Positions 17,841 through 27,600 of a DNA stretch of 64,000 nucleotides are shown here, piece after piece. The stretch comes from Cloacimonetes bacterium UBA3541 (lineage in GTDB: Bacteria > Cloacimonadota > Cloacimonadia > Cloacimonadales > Cloacimonadaceae), in assembly GCA_002376725.1 (NCBI GenBank), contig DFOM01000059.1:1-64000 (forward strand), written 5' to 3'. The notes under the pieces are model-generated. The model was not told the origin of the DNA and ran no database searches. It saw nothing but the letters and a program-made list of their open reading frames with translations. Both the position numbers and the translations under genes were made by a program. The first letter of the stretch is position 1. Every line of letters starts with the position of its first letter.

Positions 17841-17885
17841 TAGCTTTTGTATAATAATACTATAATATGCACTGCAATAAAGTTA

Positions 17886-19559
17886 TTAAGCATTCGTCAG
17901 TTTCTTGGATACAAATGATCCAATCTGAGAAGCTAGAGTTTCACTTTGTTTAAGCAGATTCAAAGCTTTGTTTTGAATTTCTTCTTTGAAAGTTTTGTCT
18001 TCAATTTGTGGGAGATTAATCTGGACATTGTAATATGCTGATTTCACAGCAGTTAAGGCAGTTAGAGCAGCAGTTCCCGCATCAGAAAGTGCATTAGTAT
18101 TACCGATTCTGGCTATTTCATCTGCCAGTTCTAAAGCCTGATATGCCACTTCCATAGTATTCAAAGGCACTATGATGACTTGTTTCATTGCTTCTGCTAA
18201 CTTTTTCTCTCGCAAGGTAATCTCTTCCTCTGTCTTTTTAGGTAAACGACTTGCTTCCATCATAGCATTGAAAGCATCGGTATCTTCATCAGTCAATTGT
18301 AAAGCTTGAAGTTTTATTTCCTGTGCACTTGGTGCTAGTTGATGCACTTTATCCTGTACGGATTCATAACCTTTTTTATTTATAGTAAGATTGGAAACCA
18401 TAGCAGTTAAAGCAGCAGAAAGAGCAGCACAATAGGCAGCAACACTACCTCCTCCCGGAGCTGGAGTAGCAGTAGAAAGTAAGTCAGCAAAAGATTCCAG
18501 ACTCATTGCACTGAGTCTATTTTTCTTTGCAATAGCATATTCTATAACTTTTTTATCCAGATCAAAAGGAGCAAGTTCTGCTAAACCCATAGATTGGATA
18601 GCAGTTTCCATAATCATTCTTTCTGGAAGACCGGTGCTTTCTCCCATTCTTTCCAGATAAAACTTGCCTGCGTTTAGTATAGCTGTCTTGGGAATTAAAC
18701 CCACAAGTTCACTTCCAGTAACCACGATACCTCTTTCCGAGGCAAGTTCACGCACTTTTTCCAGCACTATATGGGGAGGTGTGATTTTATAATTGGTCAA
18801 ATTAATACTAATCTGGGCTCTTTTATAACTTTCAATATACCAACCTACTGCTTTGCAATGTTGGAATAATCCTGGTATAATAACTTTATTACCTTGCTCA
18901 TCCTTAAGAATACGACCTTTTTCATCTTTGGCAGGTCTTCCACTTTCTCTGATAATAGCAGCTAGTTCACTGGCTTTTTTCTTGTCCCGTGTATTTAGAT
19001 TGATATTATAGGCAATAAGGAATTCTCTTGCTCCAATAGCAATAGCACCAGATTTAGCATTAAAGGTATGAGGTCCAAAATCAGGTTTCCAGGCAGGATC
19101 TTTGGCTTTTTCTGGTAGAGCTTCATATTCTCCTGCACGGATATTAGAAAGATTATGCCATTCCTCTTTAGTTGCGGCATATTCATAAAGATAGACGGGA
19201 ATACCCAATTCATCACCCACTCTTTTCCCCAGACGCCGAGCATATTCCACGCATTCTTCCATTGTCATATCAGAAATAGGTATGAAAGGACAAACATCGG
19301 TTGCTCCCATCCGAGGATGTTCTCCCTGATGATTACGCATATCTATAAGTTCCGAGGCTGTTTTAATAGCTTGAAATGCCGCTTCTAAAACAGCTTCAGG
19401 TTCACCTGCCATAGTAATTACTGTGCGATTGGTGTCCGCTCCCGGGTCAACATCCAGAAGTACCACATTATTAACTGATTTAATTGCATTAGCTAGGGCA
19501 TCAATTATACTTTGATCTCTTCCTTCACTGAAATTTGGAACACATTCCATCAATTTCAT
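17886..19559 (-). CDS. ftcD: bifunctional glutamate formimidoyltransferase/formimidoyl-THF cyclodeaminase
   Basis: This enzyme takes the formimino group from formiminoglutamate (histidine degradation), passes it to tetrahydrofolate and deaminates the product to methenyl-THF. The transferase half (about 1-330) begins ECVPNFSEGRDQSII and contains RNHQGEHPRMGATDVCPFIP. The cyclodeaminase half (about 345-557) has TPAPGGGSVAAYCAALSAAL. At 557 residues it is like the fused animal enzyme; in many bacteria the halves are separate. The start overlaps the upstream gene by 4 nt. No hut genes are seen in this window. Confidence 0.95.
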   Translation of the reverse strand: MKLMECVPNFSEGRDQSIIDALANAIKSVNNVVLLDVDPGADTNRTVITMAGEPEAVLEAAFQAIKTASELIDMRNHQGEHPRMGATDVCPFIPISDMTMEECVEYARRLGKRVGDELGIPVYLYEYAATKEEWHNLSNIRAGEYEALPEKAKDPAWKPDFGPHTFNAKSGAIAIGAREFLIAYNINLNTRDKKKASELAAIIRESGRPAKDEKGRILKDEQGNKVIIPGLFQHCKAVGWYIESYKRAQISINLTNYKITPPHIVLEKVRELASERGIVVTGSELVGLIPKTAILNAGKFYLERMGESTGLPERMIMETAIQSMGLAELAPFDLDKKVIEYAIAKKNRLSAMSLESFADLLSTATPAPGGGSVAAYCAALSAALTAMVSNLTINKKGYESVQDKVHQLAPSAQEIKLQALQLTDEDTDAFNAMMEASRLPKKTEEEITLREKKLAEAMKQVIIVPLNTMEVAYQALELADEIARIGNTNALSDAGTAALTALTAVKSAYYNVQINLPQIEDKTFKEEIQNKALNLLKQSETLASQIGSFVSKKLTNA

Positions 19560-20821
19560 ACCTTACCTCGTTGTTTAATTCTATGTATTTTTACTTTCAG
19601 GATTTTACGTTCGGTTACTTGTAAAACTTGAATTCTATAGCCCTCTACATTGATGATTTGACCTTGATGAGGTATCTTAGCAAGACGGTCCAGAATTAAA
19701 CCTGCAACTGTCTGATAATCTCCTTCAGGTAAATGGATGTCATATTCATCAGCTAAACGGTCAATTTCTATATCCCCTGGAACTAACCAGGTATCCGGAG
19801 TTAATTGCTCGACTTCTTCCAGCTCTTCTTCTTCATCATATTCATCTGCAATTTCACCAACTATTTCTTCTAAAATATCTTCCATAGTAACAATACCGGA
19901 AGTTCCTCCATAAGCATCCACCACAATAACTATGCTACGATGATATTTTTGCATTTGCTTTAAGAGAACACTTAGATTAGTGTTTTCTGGTGTAAAGAAG
20001 GGTTTATGAGTCAATTTACTCACCAGTGTATCAGGTGAGCATTCTTTTTTAAGAAAATCATATATTATAAGTATGCCCACAATATCATCAATATCTTTAC
20101 CATAAACGGGATAGCGTGTAAATCCTTCTTCCCGAGCTATTGCTATTGCTTCAGAAACAGTAGCTGTGGCAGGAATGGCTACCAATTCAGTGCGTGGGAC
20201 CATTATATCTTTAGCCGCCTGCTCAGTAAAATCTAGGGCATCTTCAATCATTTCTATTTGAGGTTCTTCAGAGGCATCAGCTTCAGTCACAGAAAGCAAA
20301 TAGGTTAAATCATCTTTGGTAAGATAATCAAAACTATTTCCTTCTGTAATTTTAAGCATTTTTCTGAGATGAGTATTCATCCAGGAAACACAAGTAACCA
20401 GCGGTTTTAAAATAGTATAGACTCCTCGCATAAAAGGAGCTACCGCTGGAACTAATATATCCGAATAATCTCTAAACAAGGTTTTAGGGACTACTTCACA
20501 AAAAATAAGAACAATAGCTCCCACGATTAATGAGGTGTATCTTGCATTAAAACTTACGATATATCTATCTACTACATAAGTAGCAAGGGATGCAATAAGA
20601 ATGGTTACAATATTATTGCCTAAGAGAGTAGTACCTAAAACCTTATCGGGTTGTCTAACCATAGCCAAAAGTTTAGCTGCTGATTTATCTTTCTTCGCTT
20701 TACTTTCCAGTTCCAGCTGATTTATAGAGATAACGCCATTTTCAAAACCAGCAAATAGAAAAGCAAATAGCATCAGGGCAAGAAAAATCAGGCACCAGAG
20801 TATGATTTGTAAAACAGACAT
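19556..20821 (-). CDS. CNNM/CorC-family protein (DUF21, CBS pair, CorC_HlyC domain)
   Basis: A 421-residue membrane protein. The N-terminal DUF21 domain has about four helices (starting ILWCLIFLALMLFAFLFAG, with KVLGTTLLGNNIVTILIAS). A CBS pair follows (about 200-325, with DIMVPRTELVAIPA and DAYGGTSGIVTMEDILEEIVGEI), then a C-terminal CorC_HlyC domain (about 340-418). Such proteins are implicated in Mg2+ or Co2+ transport; 'hemolysin' is an old label. It sits between prfA, whose stop is next to its start, and ftcD. Confidence 0.88.
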   Translation of the reverse strand: MSVLQIILWCLIFLALMLFAFLFAGFENGVISINQLELESKAKKDKSAAKLLAMVRQPDKVLGTTLLGNNIVTILIASLATYVVDRYIVSFNARYTSLIVGAIVLIFCEVVPKTLFRDYSDILVPAVAPFMRGVYTILKPLVTCVSWMNTHLRKMLKITEGNSFDYLTKDDLTYLLSVTEADASEEPQIEMIEDALDFTEQAAKDIMVPRTELVAIPATATVSEAIAIAREEGFTRYPVYGKDIDDIVGILIIYDFLKKECSPDTLVSKLTHKPFFTPENTNLSVLLKQMQKYHRSIVIVVDAYGGTSGIVTMEDILEEIVGEIADEYDEEEELEEVEQLTPDTWLVPGDIEIDRLADEYDIHLPEGDYQTVAGLILDRLAKIPHQGQIINVEGYRIQVLQVTERKILKVKIHRIKQRGKV

Positions 20822-21889
20822 TTATTCTTTCACTTTTTCATTTCGCCAGGCTAATCTTAAAGCCTGAATAAAATCATCAATCTCACCGTTCATAAAAGAT
20901 TCAAGGTCATAGCTTGTCAAGTTAATTCTATGGTCAGTAACTCTGGATTGAGGGAAATTGTAGGTCCGAATCTTAGCAGAACGATCTCCGGTTCCCACTT
21001 GAGCTTTACGAGAACGAGCAATCTCCTGTTCTTGACGCATAATTTCAGCATCCAGCAGTCTTGATCGCAGTACCTTCAGTGCCTTAGCCTTATTTTTTAT
21101 CTGTGATTTCTCATCCTGGCAGGTAACTACTATTCCCGTAGGAATATGAGTAATCCGGACAGCAGAATCGGTGGTATTAACACTTTGACCTCCATGTCCA
21201 GAACTCCTGTATACATCTATCCGAAGGTCATTTTCATCTATATCTAGGTCAATATCTTCTGCTTCAGGGAAAACGGCAACGGTAACTGCTGAAGTATGGA
21301 TTCTACCATTGGATTCTGTTACTGGAATACGTTGCACCCGATGAACCCCACTTTCAAATCGCATATGAGCATAGACATCTTCACCACTAAGTAAAAAAAC
21401 AATTTCCTTATATCCACCTAATTCTGTTTCGTTTACATCCAATATCTGGATTTTCCATCCCTTTTTTTCAGCATAATAACTATACATCCGAAAGAGGTCG
21501 GCAGCAAAAAGAGCTGCTTCTTCACCTCCGGTTCCGGCTCTAATTTCCACAATGGCATTTTTGTGGTCATTAGGATCGGAAGGTATCAGTAATTCTCTAA
21601 TTTTAGCTTCACTTGCTTGAATTTTATTTTCCAGTTCAGTCAATTCTTCTTTAATTAGAGCTTCCAGTTCTGGATCAGATTCCGTTTGTAACAAACTATT
21701 AGTATCTTCAATCTGTTTTTGCAGTTTCTGATAATGAGACCACTCCGAGCAAATCTCTTCTAGCTCTTTATACCGTCTACTTAATGCTTTATAACGATTG
21801 GTATCACTGATAATAGAGGAGTCAGAGAGAGTTTTTTGCAGCTCTTCCAGTTCCTGCTTATAATTTTTAAGTTTTTCTTTAGGTAACAT
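20822..21889 (-). CDS. prfA: peptide chain release factor 1
   Basis: RF1 ends translation at UAA and UAG. The GGQ peptidyl-hydrolysis motif lies in YRSSGHGGQSVNTTDSAV. The stop-recognition tripeptide is P-V-T in RIPVTESNGRIHTSAV, which is the RF1 type (PxT), not the RF2 type (SPF). The 355 residues are normal. It overlaps the DUF1385 gene by 11 nt. A prmC methylase for the GGQ glutamine is not visible nearby. Confidence 0.96.
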   Translation of the reverse strand: MLPKEKLKNYKQELEELQKTLSDSSIISDTNRYKALSRRYKELEEICSEWSHYQKLQKQIEDTNSLLQTESDPELEALIKEELTELENKIQASEAKIRELLIPSDPNDHKNAIVEIRAGTGGEEAALFAADLFRMYSYYAEKKGWKIQILDVNETELGGYKEIVFLLSGEDVYAHMRFESGVHRVQRIPVTESNGRIHTSAVTVAVFPEAEDIDLDIDENDLRIDVYRSSGHGGQSVNTTDSAVRITHIPTGIVVTCQDEKSQIKNKAKALKVLRSRLLDAEIMRQEQEIARSRKAQVGTGDRSAKIRTYNFPQSRVTDHRINLTSYDLESFMNGEIDDFIQALRLAWRNEKVKE

Positions 21890-22862
21890 CTTTTATAATC
21901 TTAACATTGTGTCCAGCTAGGTCCATTCCTAATGCAGCTTTCATTGCAACCAAACCTACTTCAATCATAGAATCATCTGGTGCTTGTGTAGTAATCTTCT
22001 GTAACGCCATTCCTGGAATAGTTAATATCTTAACCAATGGATGATTTATATTTTTACCGCTGAATTTAAGGATTTCATAGCTCACACCTCCAACTAGAGG
22101 CAATAAAATCACGATATGATAAGCTAATCTAGTAGCCAAAGGTATCTTGCTATGTAGGATAAAAGCAGATACAATCGTATCTGCTAGGGCAAAAATTATA
22201 ATAGAAAGCAGCAGAACAAAGAAAATAAAGCTGGTTCCACAGCGAGGATGAATAGTTGAATTTGCCTGAATTTGAGGAATCTCCAGCGGAATACCTTTTT
22301 CATAAGCATTAACATTTTTATGTTCTGCACCGTGATATTGGAAAATGCGATGGATATCTTTCATTTTACTGATGAGCCAGATATATATAATAAAGAAAAC
22401 TGCCCGAAAAATACCTGCAAATAGATTGAAGAAAAAGTTCTGACGAGCAAGACCAAAAATATCAGCAAGCCAGTAAGGTAACCAGCCAAATATGATAAAA
22501 GCAAGAGCAAAAGCAATCACATAGCTCAAAAGATTTTCCAGCTGTTGAGCTGTTTTGGATTTTTCTTTAGAAGCTGTATTGGTATTAGGGTTATCGGATT
22601 TTAGATCCAACTCTGCTCTATTTGCAGAAATAGTCAAAGTCTTCATTCCTATGATCAGCATTTCTATTAAAGAAACAAATCCACGAATGATCGGAAGTCC
22701 CAGAAAAGTTCCCTTTTTAGCTTTAGTCTCAAAATGCTCTTTAAATAGTTCTATAGTTCCATCTTTTCTCCGAATTGCTGTAGCTATTACATCCGGACCT
22801 CTCATCATTACACCTTCAATAACAGCCTGTCCGCCTACGCTTATTTCTTTTTTGGGTGCCAT
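21879..22862 (-). CDS. DUF1385 membrane protein (YqhQ-like)
   Basis: A 327-residue protein that opens ISVGGQAVIEGVMMRGPDVIATAIRR..., the hallmark of DUF1385 (PF07136). It continues with GTFLGLPIIRGFVSLIEM, several hydrophobic helices (about 110-175 and 205-255) and HGAEHKNVNAYEKG. Its function is unknown. In many firmicutes and related bacteria it lies just upstream of prfA or prmC, as here. The C-terminus overlaps prfA by 11 nt. Confidence 0.88.
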   Translation of the reverse strand: MAPKKEISVGGQAVIEGVMMRGPDVIATAIRRKDGTIELFKEHFETKAKKGTFLGLPIIRGFVSLIEMLIIGMKTLTISANRAELDLKSDNPNTNTASKEKSKTAQQLENLLSYVIAFALAFIIFGWLPYWLADIFGLARQNFFFNLFAGIFRAVFFIIYIWLISKMKDIHRIFQYHGAEHKNVNAYEKGIPLEIPQIQANSTIHPRCGTSFIFFVLLLSIIIFALADTIVSAFILHSKIPLATRLAYHIVILLPLVGGVSYEILKFSGKNINHPLVKILTIPGMALQKITTQAPDDSMIEVGLVAMKAALGMDLAGHNVKIIKDVT

Positions 22863-22894
22863 CTAAATCCTTAACAATACATAATCTAGATACA

Positions 22895-22937
22895 AAAACG
22901 CCATTTCTCCACCTCTTATTTGCGGCGAAATGGCGTT
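22895..22937 (-). terminator. rho-independent terminator downstream of rpmE
   Basis: On the minus strand, AACGCCATTTC (22937-22927) pairs perfectly over 11 bp with GAAATGGCGTT (22907-22897), followed by a T-run (TTTTTG). The 19-nt loop is long. It lies 16 nt after the rpmE stop and ends that transcript before the DUF1385-prfA genes. Confidence 0.8.
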
Positions 22938-22952
22938 AAAATAGCTTCTTAA

Positions 22953-23165
22953 CTATTTTTCGTCTGTTTTCAGATTATATTTCCTGATAAATTTTTCAAC
23001 TCTTCCTGCACTATCAATAATCTTTTGTTTACCAGTGTAGAAAGGATGGCATTTATTGCATATTTCCACCTGTAAATCGCCTTTAGTTGAACGAGTCTGA
23101 AAAGTATTGCCACAAACACAATGTACGGTGGCAACATCATATTTGGGATGAATTCCCTTTTTCAT
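22953..23165 (-). CDS. rpmE: 50S ribosomal protein L31
   Basis: A 70-residue L31 with the zinc-binding form: Cys residues in VHCVCGNTF and EICNKCHPFYTGKQK (CxC and CxxC). The opening MKKGIHPKYDVATV is typical. The zinc-bearing paralogue usually stores zinc under replete conditions; no zinc-free paralogue is seen here. It is separated from mrp by 78 bp and followed by a strong terminator. Confidence 0.95.
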   Translation of the reverse strand: MKKGIHPKYDVATVHCVCGNTFQTRSTKGDLQVEICNKCHPFYTGKQKIIDSAGRVEKFIRKYNLKTDEK

Positions 23166-23243
23166 CTATCTTACTCCTTAATTTTAAAACGATATTGTGG
23201 ATACCAAATTTTTCATTTACGCATAATTGTCAATTGCTTTATC

Positions 23244-24071
23244 TTACTTTTCCGGATTGTCGTTACCTTCTACTTTTTTTACTATCTTATAGACAGCTTC
23301 CATAAGAGCTTTAGCAGAATCTTTTTTATTATAAAAATAGATATAAGGCTTTCCCTCATCTGCAGATTTTGAGATATCAGGGTCCATTTCCAGTTCAGCA
23401 AGTAGGTCTAGAGAATGCTGAAATATTAGCTCTTCCAATTGATTGCCATTAAAAATCTTAGTGGTTTGTCCACAATGCGGACAGCGGAAATATTTCATAT
23501 TTTCCACTACACCGAGTATAGGGACATTCATTTTTTCAGCAAAATCAACCGTCTTTTTCACATCAAGTAAAGCTAAATCCTGTGGAGTGGTAACAATCAC
23601 CATTCCATCTACTTTTCCTAAGGTCTGAATTACGGTTAAAGGTTCATCGCCTGTACCAGGGGGACAATCTACGATCAAATAATCCAGTTCTTTCCATTCA
23701 AAATCACTAAAAAACTGACGGATGAGAGATAACTTCATTGGACCTCTCCAGATAACAGCTGCGCTGTCCGATTTTAGAATGGATGCTAGAGTAAGTACAT
23801 ATAGATTAGAAAGAACTTGAATAGGTGTAGGTTTTCCACTTATGGGGTCAATGGGAATAGGTTTACCTTCTATATTGGTGAGTTTTGCAATGGAAGGACC
23901 ATGAATGTCTACATCAAGCAGACCGACAGTTTTCCCTTGTAAAGCCAATCCATAAGCAAGGTTTGTAGCAATAAAGCTCTTTCCAACACCACCTTTGCCA
24001 CTTAAAAGAACAATTCTGTGATTAATTTTAGCTAGAGTGTTTTGAATTTCTTTTTCTTGATTCGCTTCCAT
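23244..24071 (-). CDS. Mrp/NBP35-type P-loop ATPase, iron-sulfur cluster carrier
   Basis: A 275-residue deviant-Walker ATPase. Walker A is LLSGKGGVGKSFIATNLAYG, followed by LLDVDIHGPSI and VDCPPGTGDEPLTV. The C-terminal CPHC (MKYFRCPHCGQ) is the cluster-binding CxxC of the Mrp/ApbC family. These dimeric proteins hold and pass on 4Fe-4S clusters. The start overlaps the stop of the His/Cys-rich gene (TAATG), suggesting that the two proteins are made together. Confidence 0.92.
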   Translation of the reverse strand: MEANQEKEIQNTLAKINHRIVLLSGKGGVGKSFIATNLAYGLALQGKTVGLLDVDIHGPSIAKLTNIEGKPIPIDPISGKPTPIQVLSNLYVLTLASILKSDSAAVIWRGPMKLSLIRQFFSDFEWKELDYLIVDCPPGTGDEPLTVIQTLGKVDGMVIVTTPQDLALLDVKKTVDFAEKMNVPILGVVENMKYFRCPHCGQTTKIFNGNQLEELIFQHSLDLLAELEMDPDISKSADEGKPYIYFYNKKDSAKALMEAVYKIVKKVEGNDNPEK

Positions 24072-24406
24072 TAGTTTTCTGATTCTTCTATTTCTTCTAA
24101 TTTCTTGTCAATACGCTGAATAATTTCTTGTAAATGATTTTTTACTTTTAGCAGTTTTTCTTTTGAGGGTTGAGAACAGCATCCGATATGATGCGCAAAA
24201 TGTGGTTCATAATGATGATGGTGATGATGTTCGGAATAGCATTTACTATGATGTTTTCCACCCATACAATAATCTTCATCCCAACCGTAGTGATGGAAAT
24301 GAGGGCTCCAACAGCAATAATGATGAGGAGCATTATGGTTGCAATAATGGTGCTGGTGAGAGCAGCAATCTTCCTTAAGGTTATAAGATTCAAAGTGATG
24401 ACACAT
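24071..24406 (-). CDS. His/Cys-rich putative metal-binding protein
   Basis: A 111-residue protein whose first 77 residues hold roughly 22 His and 10 Cys, in clusters such as DCCSHQHHYCNHN, HHYCCWSPHFHH and YSEHHHHHHYEPHFAHH. The C-terminal 33 residues form a charged helix (KEKLLKVKNHLQEIIQRIDK). The helix resembles the tail of small Cys-rich proteins (DUF5320 type) that sit beside Mrp ATPases in anaerobes. The composition suggests binding of Ni, Zn, Cu or Fe. Translational coupling to mrp suggests a link with cluster assembly or metal supply. No known family can be named with confidence. Confidence 0.7.
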   Translation of the reverse strand: MCHHFESYNLKEDCCSHQHHYCNHNAPHHYCCWSPHFHHYGWDEDYCMGGKHHSKCYSEHHHHHHYEPHFAHHIGCCSQPSKEKLLKVKNHLQEIIQRIDKKLEEIEESEN

Positions 24407-24453
24407 TTTTCCTCCTAATTTATTTAATCTTTATATAATATAGTTAATATGGG

Positions 24454-26937
24454 TTATGTTCCCACTGCAATACTAACCATTTTCCCTGGAACTACAATTA
24501 TTTTTTTGATTTCCTTGTCTGATATATGGCGTTTTACATTATCAACTGCCAAAGCTAGCTGTTTAAGCTCTTCTTCACTGAGATCTGGTTCAACTTCTAT
24601 CTTTCCACGGATTTTCCCATTTACTTGAATAACATAAGTTATCTTATCTAACTGAAGAAAGCGTTCTTGATAATTAGGTAGACCAGATTCATGCAACAGT
24701 CTCTCATTACCCAATTTTTGCCAGAGTTCTTCAGCTAGGTGTGGAGCAAAAGGATAAATCAAATGTGGAAAGATTGCACAAGCTTGAGCATAAACTGCTA
24801 GGTCATTATCTGAAAGATTTTCCAAGTCTTTTATAGCCAGACAGTCATTGAGAAATTCCATCACAGCAGCGATAGCCGTATTGAATTGCATTCTATCTAA
24901 ACAATCTTCTCTCCATTTTTTTATAGTTTTGTGCATCCTATAGAGCAGGTTTCGCATAGCTGGGGAAATTTGCTTGTAATCAGGTCCAAGTGCAGAACCT
25001 TTCTTTATGAGTTCCAGGTTTTCATCAATCAATCTCCAGATTCTATTCAAAAAACGAAAAGCTCCCATAATACCTTCATCACTCCATTCTACATCTTTAT
25101 CCGGAGGAGAAGCAAATAACAAAAACACTCTGAGCGTATCTGCTCCATAGCGATCAATAATATAGTTAGGATCTACCACATTACCTCTTGATTTACTCAT
25201 TTTAGCACCATCTTTAAGCACCATTCCCTGAGTGAGCAAACGGAGAAAGGGTTCATCATATTTTATCCAACCAAGATCACGCATAAATTTACAGATGAAG
25301 CGGGAATAAAGCAGATGCATACAAGCATGTTCTATTCCGCCAATATATTGGTCTACGGGAAGCCAGAAATTAGCTTTATCAGGGTCAAAAGGTTGTTTAT
25401 CATTCTTAGGATCAGTATAACGAGCATAATACCAAGAACTATCTACAAAAGTATCCATTGTATCAGTTTCTCTTCTTGCATCAGCTCCACATTGAGGACA
25501 CTTCACATTATACCATTCTGGAACTGAAAGAAGAGGATTGCGAGTGGTCTTGCCAATCTGCACATTATCGGGTAAAAGAACAGGAAGATCTTCATCAGGA
25601 ACTAAAACTATACCACAGTTAGGGCAATAGATAACCGGAATGGGATTGCCCCAGTAACGCTGACGGGAAATGCACCAATCTTTCAATCTATAAGCACAAG
25701 TTATCTTACCATAGCCTTTTTCTTCCAGATATAGAGAAATGGCTTTTTTAGCTTCTTCGCTATTCATACCATCAAAAGGACCAGAATTGACCATTATCCC
25801 TGAATCTATATAAGCTGTTTCCATTGTTTCTAAACTAAGTGTTTTTTCTGGATTCTGGATCACCAATTTTATAGGAATGCCATATTTTCGTGCAAATTCA
25901 AAATCTCTTTCATCGTGAGCAGGAACAGCCATCACGGCTCCAGTTCCATAATCCATAACCACATAGTTAGTTATCCAAATTTGAATCTTTTCTCCATTCA
26001 AAGGATTTAGACAGTAGCGACCACTAAACATTCCTTCTTTAATAGTATCTACAGCTTCTCTAGAAATTTTATCTTCGTTTATAACTCTATCGCAGAACTC
26101 TTTAAGAGCTATATTTTCTGGTGCTTCTTTCAGCCATTTTTGCACCAGAGGATGTTCCGGAGGAAGAGCCATAAAAGTTACGCCATAAATCGTATCAGGA
26201 CGAGTAGTAAAGACCTGAATTGAGTCAGCACCATCTTCTAAAGGAAAATCTATCAAAGTTCCTTCACTTTTACCTATCCAGTTTTTTTGCATAGTAATGA
26301 CATTTTCGGGCCAATCAATCACCTGGCTAAAATCTAAAAGCTCTTCGGCATAGGCAGTAATTCGGAAAAACCATTGTTCCTGTTCTTTTTGAGTAACTGG
26401 CTTATGGCATCTCCAACAGGTTCCATTCACTACTTGTTCATTAGCTAGAATAGTCTGACAATTTTCGCACCAGTTTTGCCAAGATTTTTTACGATAGACC
26501 AATCCCTTCTCATATAATTTCTTGAAAAGATACTGTCCCCAGACATAATAATCCGGACGACAGGTGCTTATTTCTCTTTCCCAATCAAGACCAAAACCCA
26601 GAGAATCAAACTGACGATGCATTGCTTCTATATTTTCTTCAGTAGTTATGCGAGGATGAGAATTGTGTTCTATGGCATAATTTTCCGCTGGCATACCGAA
26701 GGAATCAAATCCCATAGGCTGTAACACTGCATAACCATCCATCATTTTTAACCTTGCAATAGAATCACTTATCGCATAATTGGAAACATGACCGCAGTGT
26801 AAGATTCCTGATGGATAGGGAAACATAGACAAAACATAATATTTAGGTTGGGAAGGAAAATCTTCCGGATGAAAGATTCCTTTCTCACGCCAGATTTTTT
26901 GCCACTTAGGTTCTATCCGAGAAAAGGGATATTCCAT
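24454..26937 (-). CDS. leuS: leucyl-tRNA synthetase
   Basis: A class I synthetase that charges tRNA-Leu. The HIGH motif appears as LHCGHV within FPYPSGILHCGHVSNY (about 37-55). The KMSKS loop is GAKMSKSRGNV (about 577-587). The CP1 editing domain (about 225-420) has TTRPDTIYGVTFMAL, and zinc-binding Cys pairs appear in WCENCQTI and GTCWRCHKP. The 827 residues are normal for a bacterial LeuRS. Confidence 0.97.
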   Translation of the reverse strand: MEYPFSRIEPKWQKIWREKGIFHPEDFPSQPKYYVLSMFPYPSGILHCGHVSNYAISDSIARLKMMDGYAVLQPMGFDSFGMPAENYAIEHNSHPRITTEENIEAMHRQFDSLGFGLDWEREISTCRPDYYVWGQYLFKKLYEKGLVYRKKSWQNWCENCQTILANEQVVNGTCWRCHKPVTQKEQEQWFFRITAYAEELLDFSQVIDWPENVITMQKNWIGKSEGTLIDFPLEDGADSIQVFTTRPDTIYGVTFMALPPEHPLVQKWLKEAPENIALKEFCDRVINEDKISREAVDTIKEGMFSGRYCLNPLNGEKIQIWITNYVVMDYGTGAVMAVPAHDERDFEFARKYGIPIKLVIQNPEKTLSLETMETAYIDSGIMVNSGPFDGMNSEEAKKAISLYLEEKGYGKITCAYRLKDWCISRQRYWGNPIPVIYCPNCGIVLVPDEDLPVLLPDNVQIGKTTRNPLLSVPEWYNVKCPQCGADARRETDTMDTFVDSSWYYARYTDPKNDKQPFDPDKANFWLPVDQYIGGIEHACMHLLYSRFICKFMRDLGWIKYDEPFLRLLTQGMVLKDGAKMSKSRGNVVDPNYIIDRYGADTLRVFLLFASPPDKDVEWSDEGIMGAFRFLNRIWRLIDENLELIKKGSALGPDYKQISPAMRNLLYRMHKTIKKWREDCLDRMQFNTAIAAVMEFLNDCLAIKDLENLSDNDLAVYAQACAIFPHLIYPFAPHLAEELWQKLGNERLLHESGLPNYQERFLQLDKITYVIQVNGKIRGKIEVEPDLSEEELKQLALAVDNVKRHISDKEIKKIIVVPGKMVSIAVGT

Positions 26938-27293
26938 TAAGAGTCTCCATAATTCTAAAATAGATTAATATTTTAAGTCTTAAATAATTTTTCTTATCAT
27001 TAATTTCTTCTAGGTTTAATCTGTCAAGTTCAAAACCTATATTGTGATTTTCTTCAATGATTGATAAGCTAATGGCATTGTTATAGTTAGAGAAAGAAAA
27101 GGGGAAATTATTTAGCACTTGATAAGACTCAATAAACAGATTTAAATATTATTATAAATAAGGTATAATATGATGATAAGTTTTAATATGCCTTGTTATT
27201 ATATCAAATTGCAGGAAATAACCTTATCTAATCTCCTGGTAAAAAAAGTTTATTTCTTTAGAGATGTAGTGATAACCTCATTTTACAAAATAT

Positions 27294-27530
27294 TTATGCT
27301 TTTCCTTTTTTAATATGTGGATTAGTTAAAAAATTTACTTTATATTGTTCGCTTAGCTTATCATTTTGAGCTAGATATGGTATTGAACCAGCTTCTCCTG
27401 ATTTTATAATAATAAAAATCTACCACCTATTTTTGATACTAGCTCTCATAGAACTATAAAATGTGATAAAATTGATAGGCAATATATATTTACTGGTAAG
27501 AAAAACTAAACTCTTAAATTTCAATAAGCT
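27294..27530 (-). pseudogene. possible degenerate gene relic
   Basis: The gap 26938-27981 (1,044 bp) has no intact gene. On the minus strand 27419-27294 reads IIIKSGEAGSIPYLAQNDKL and onward to a TAA, with a residue mix unlike random AT-rich DNA. The same frame upstream of a TAG (27422-27420) also reads as plausible protein for about 35 codons. No start and no recognisable family. It may be chance. Confidence 0.2.
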
Positions 27531-27600
27531 GAAAAATAGTAAGTTCAAGCCACTGTTTATTATAATAATAAAGATGATGAACTACTTATAGGGAAGTAAT

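Noticed and set aside
24148..24418. Open frames on both strands over the His/Cys-rich gene, Met- and Ile-rich
   Set aside because: They are mirror images of repeated CAT/CAC codons. The minus-strand frame with ordered Cys/His, its helical tail and overlap with mrp is the better gene.
26906..27118. 70-codon minus-strand frame overlapping the leuS start
   Set aside because: It overlaps the conserved N-terminus of leuS in another frame, has no ribosome site and ends inside leuS.
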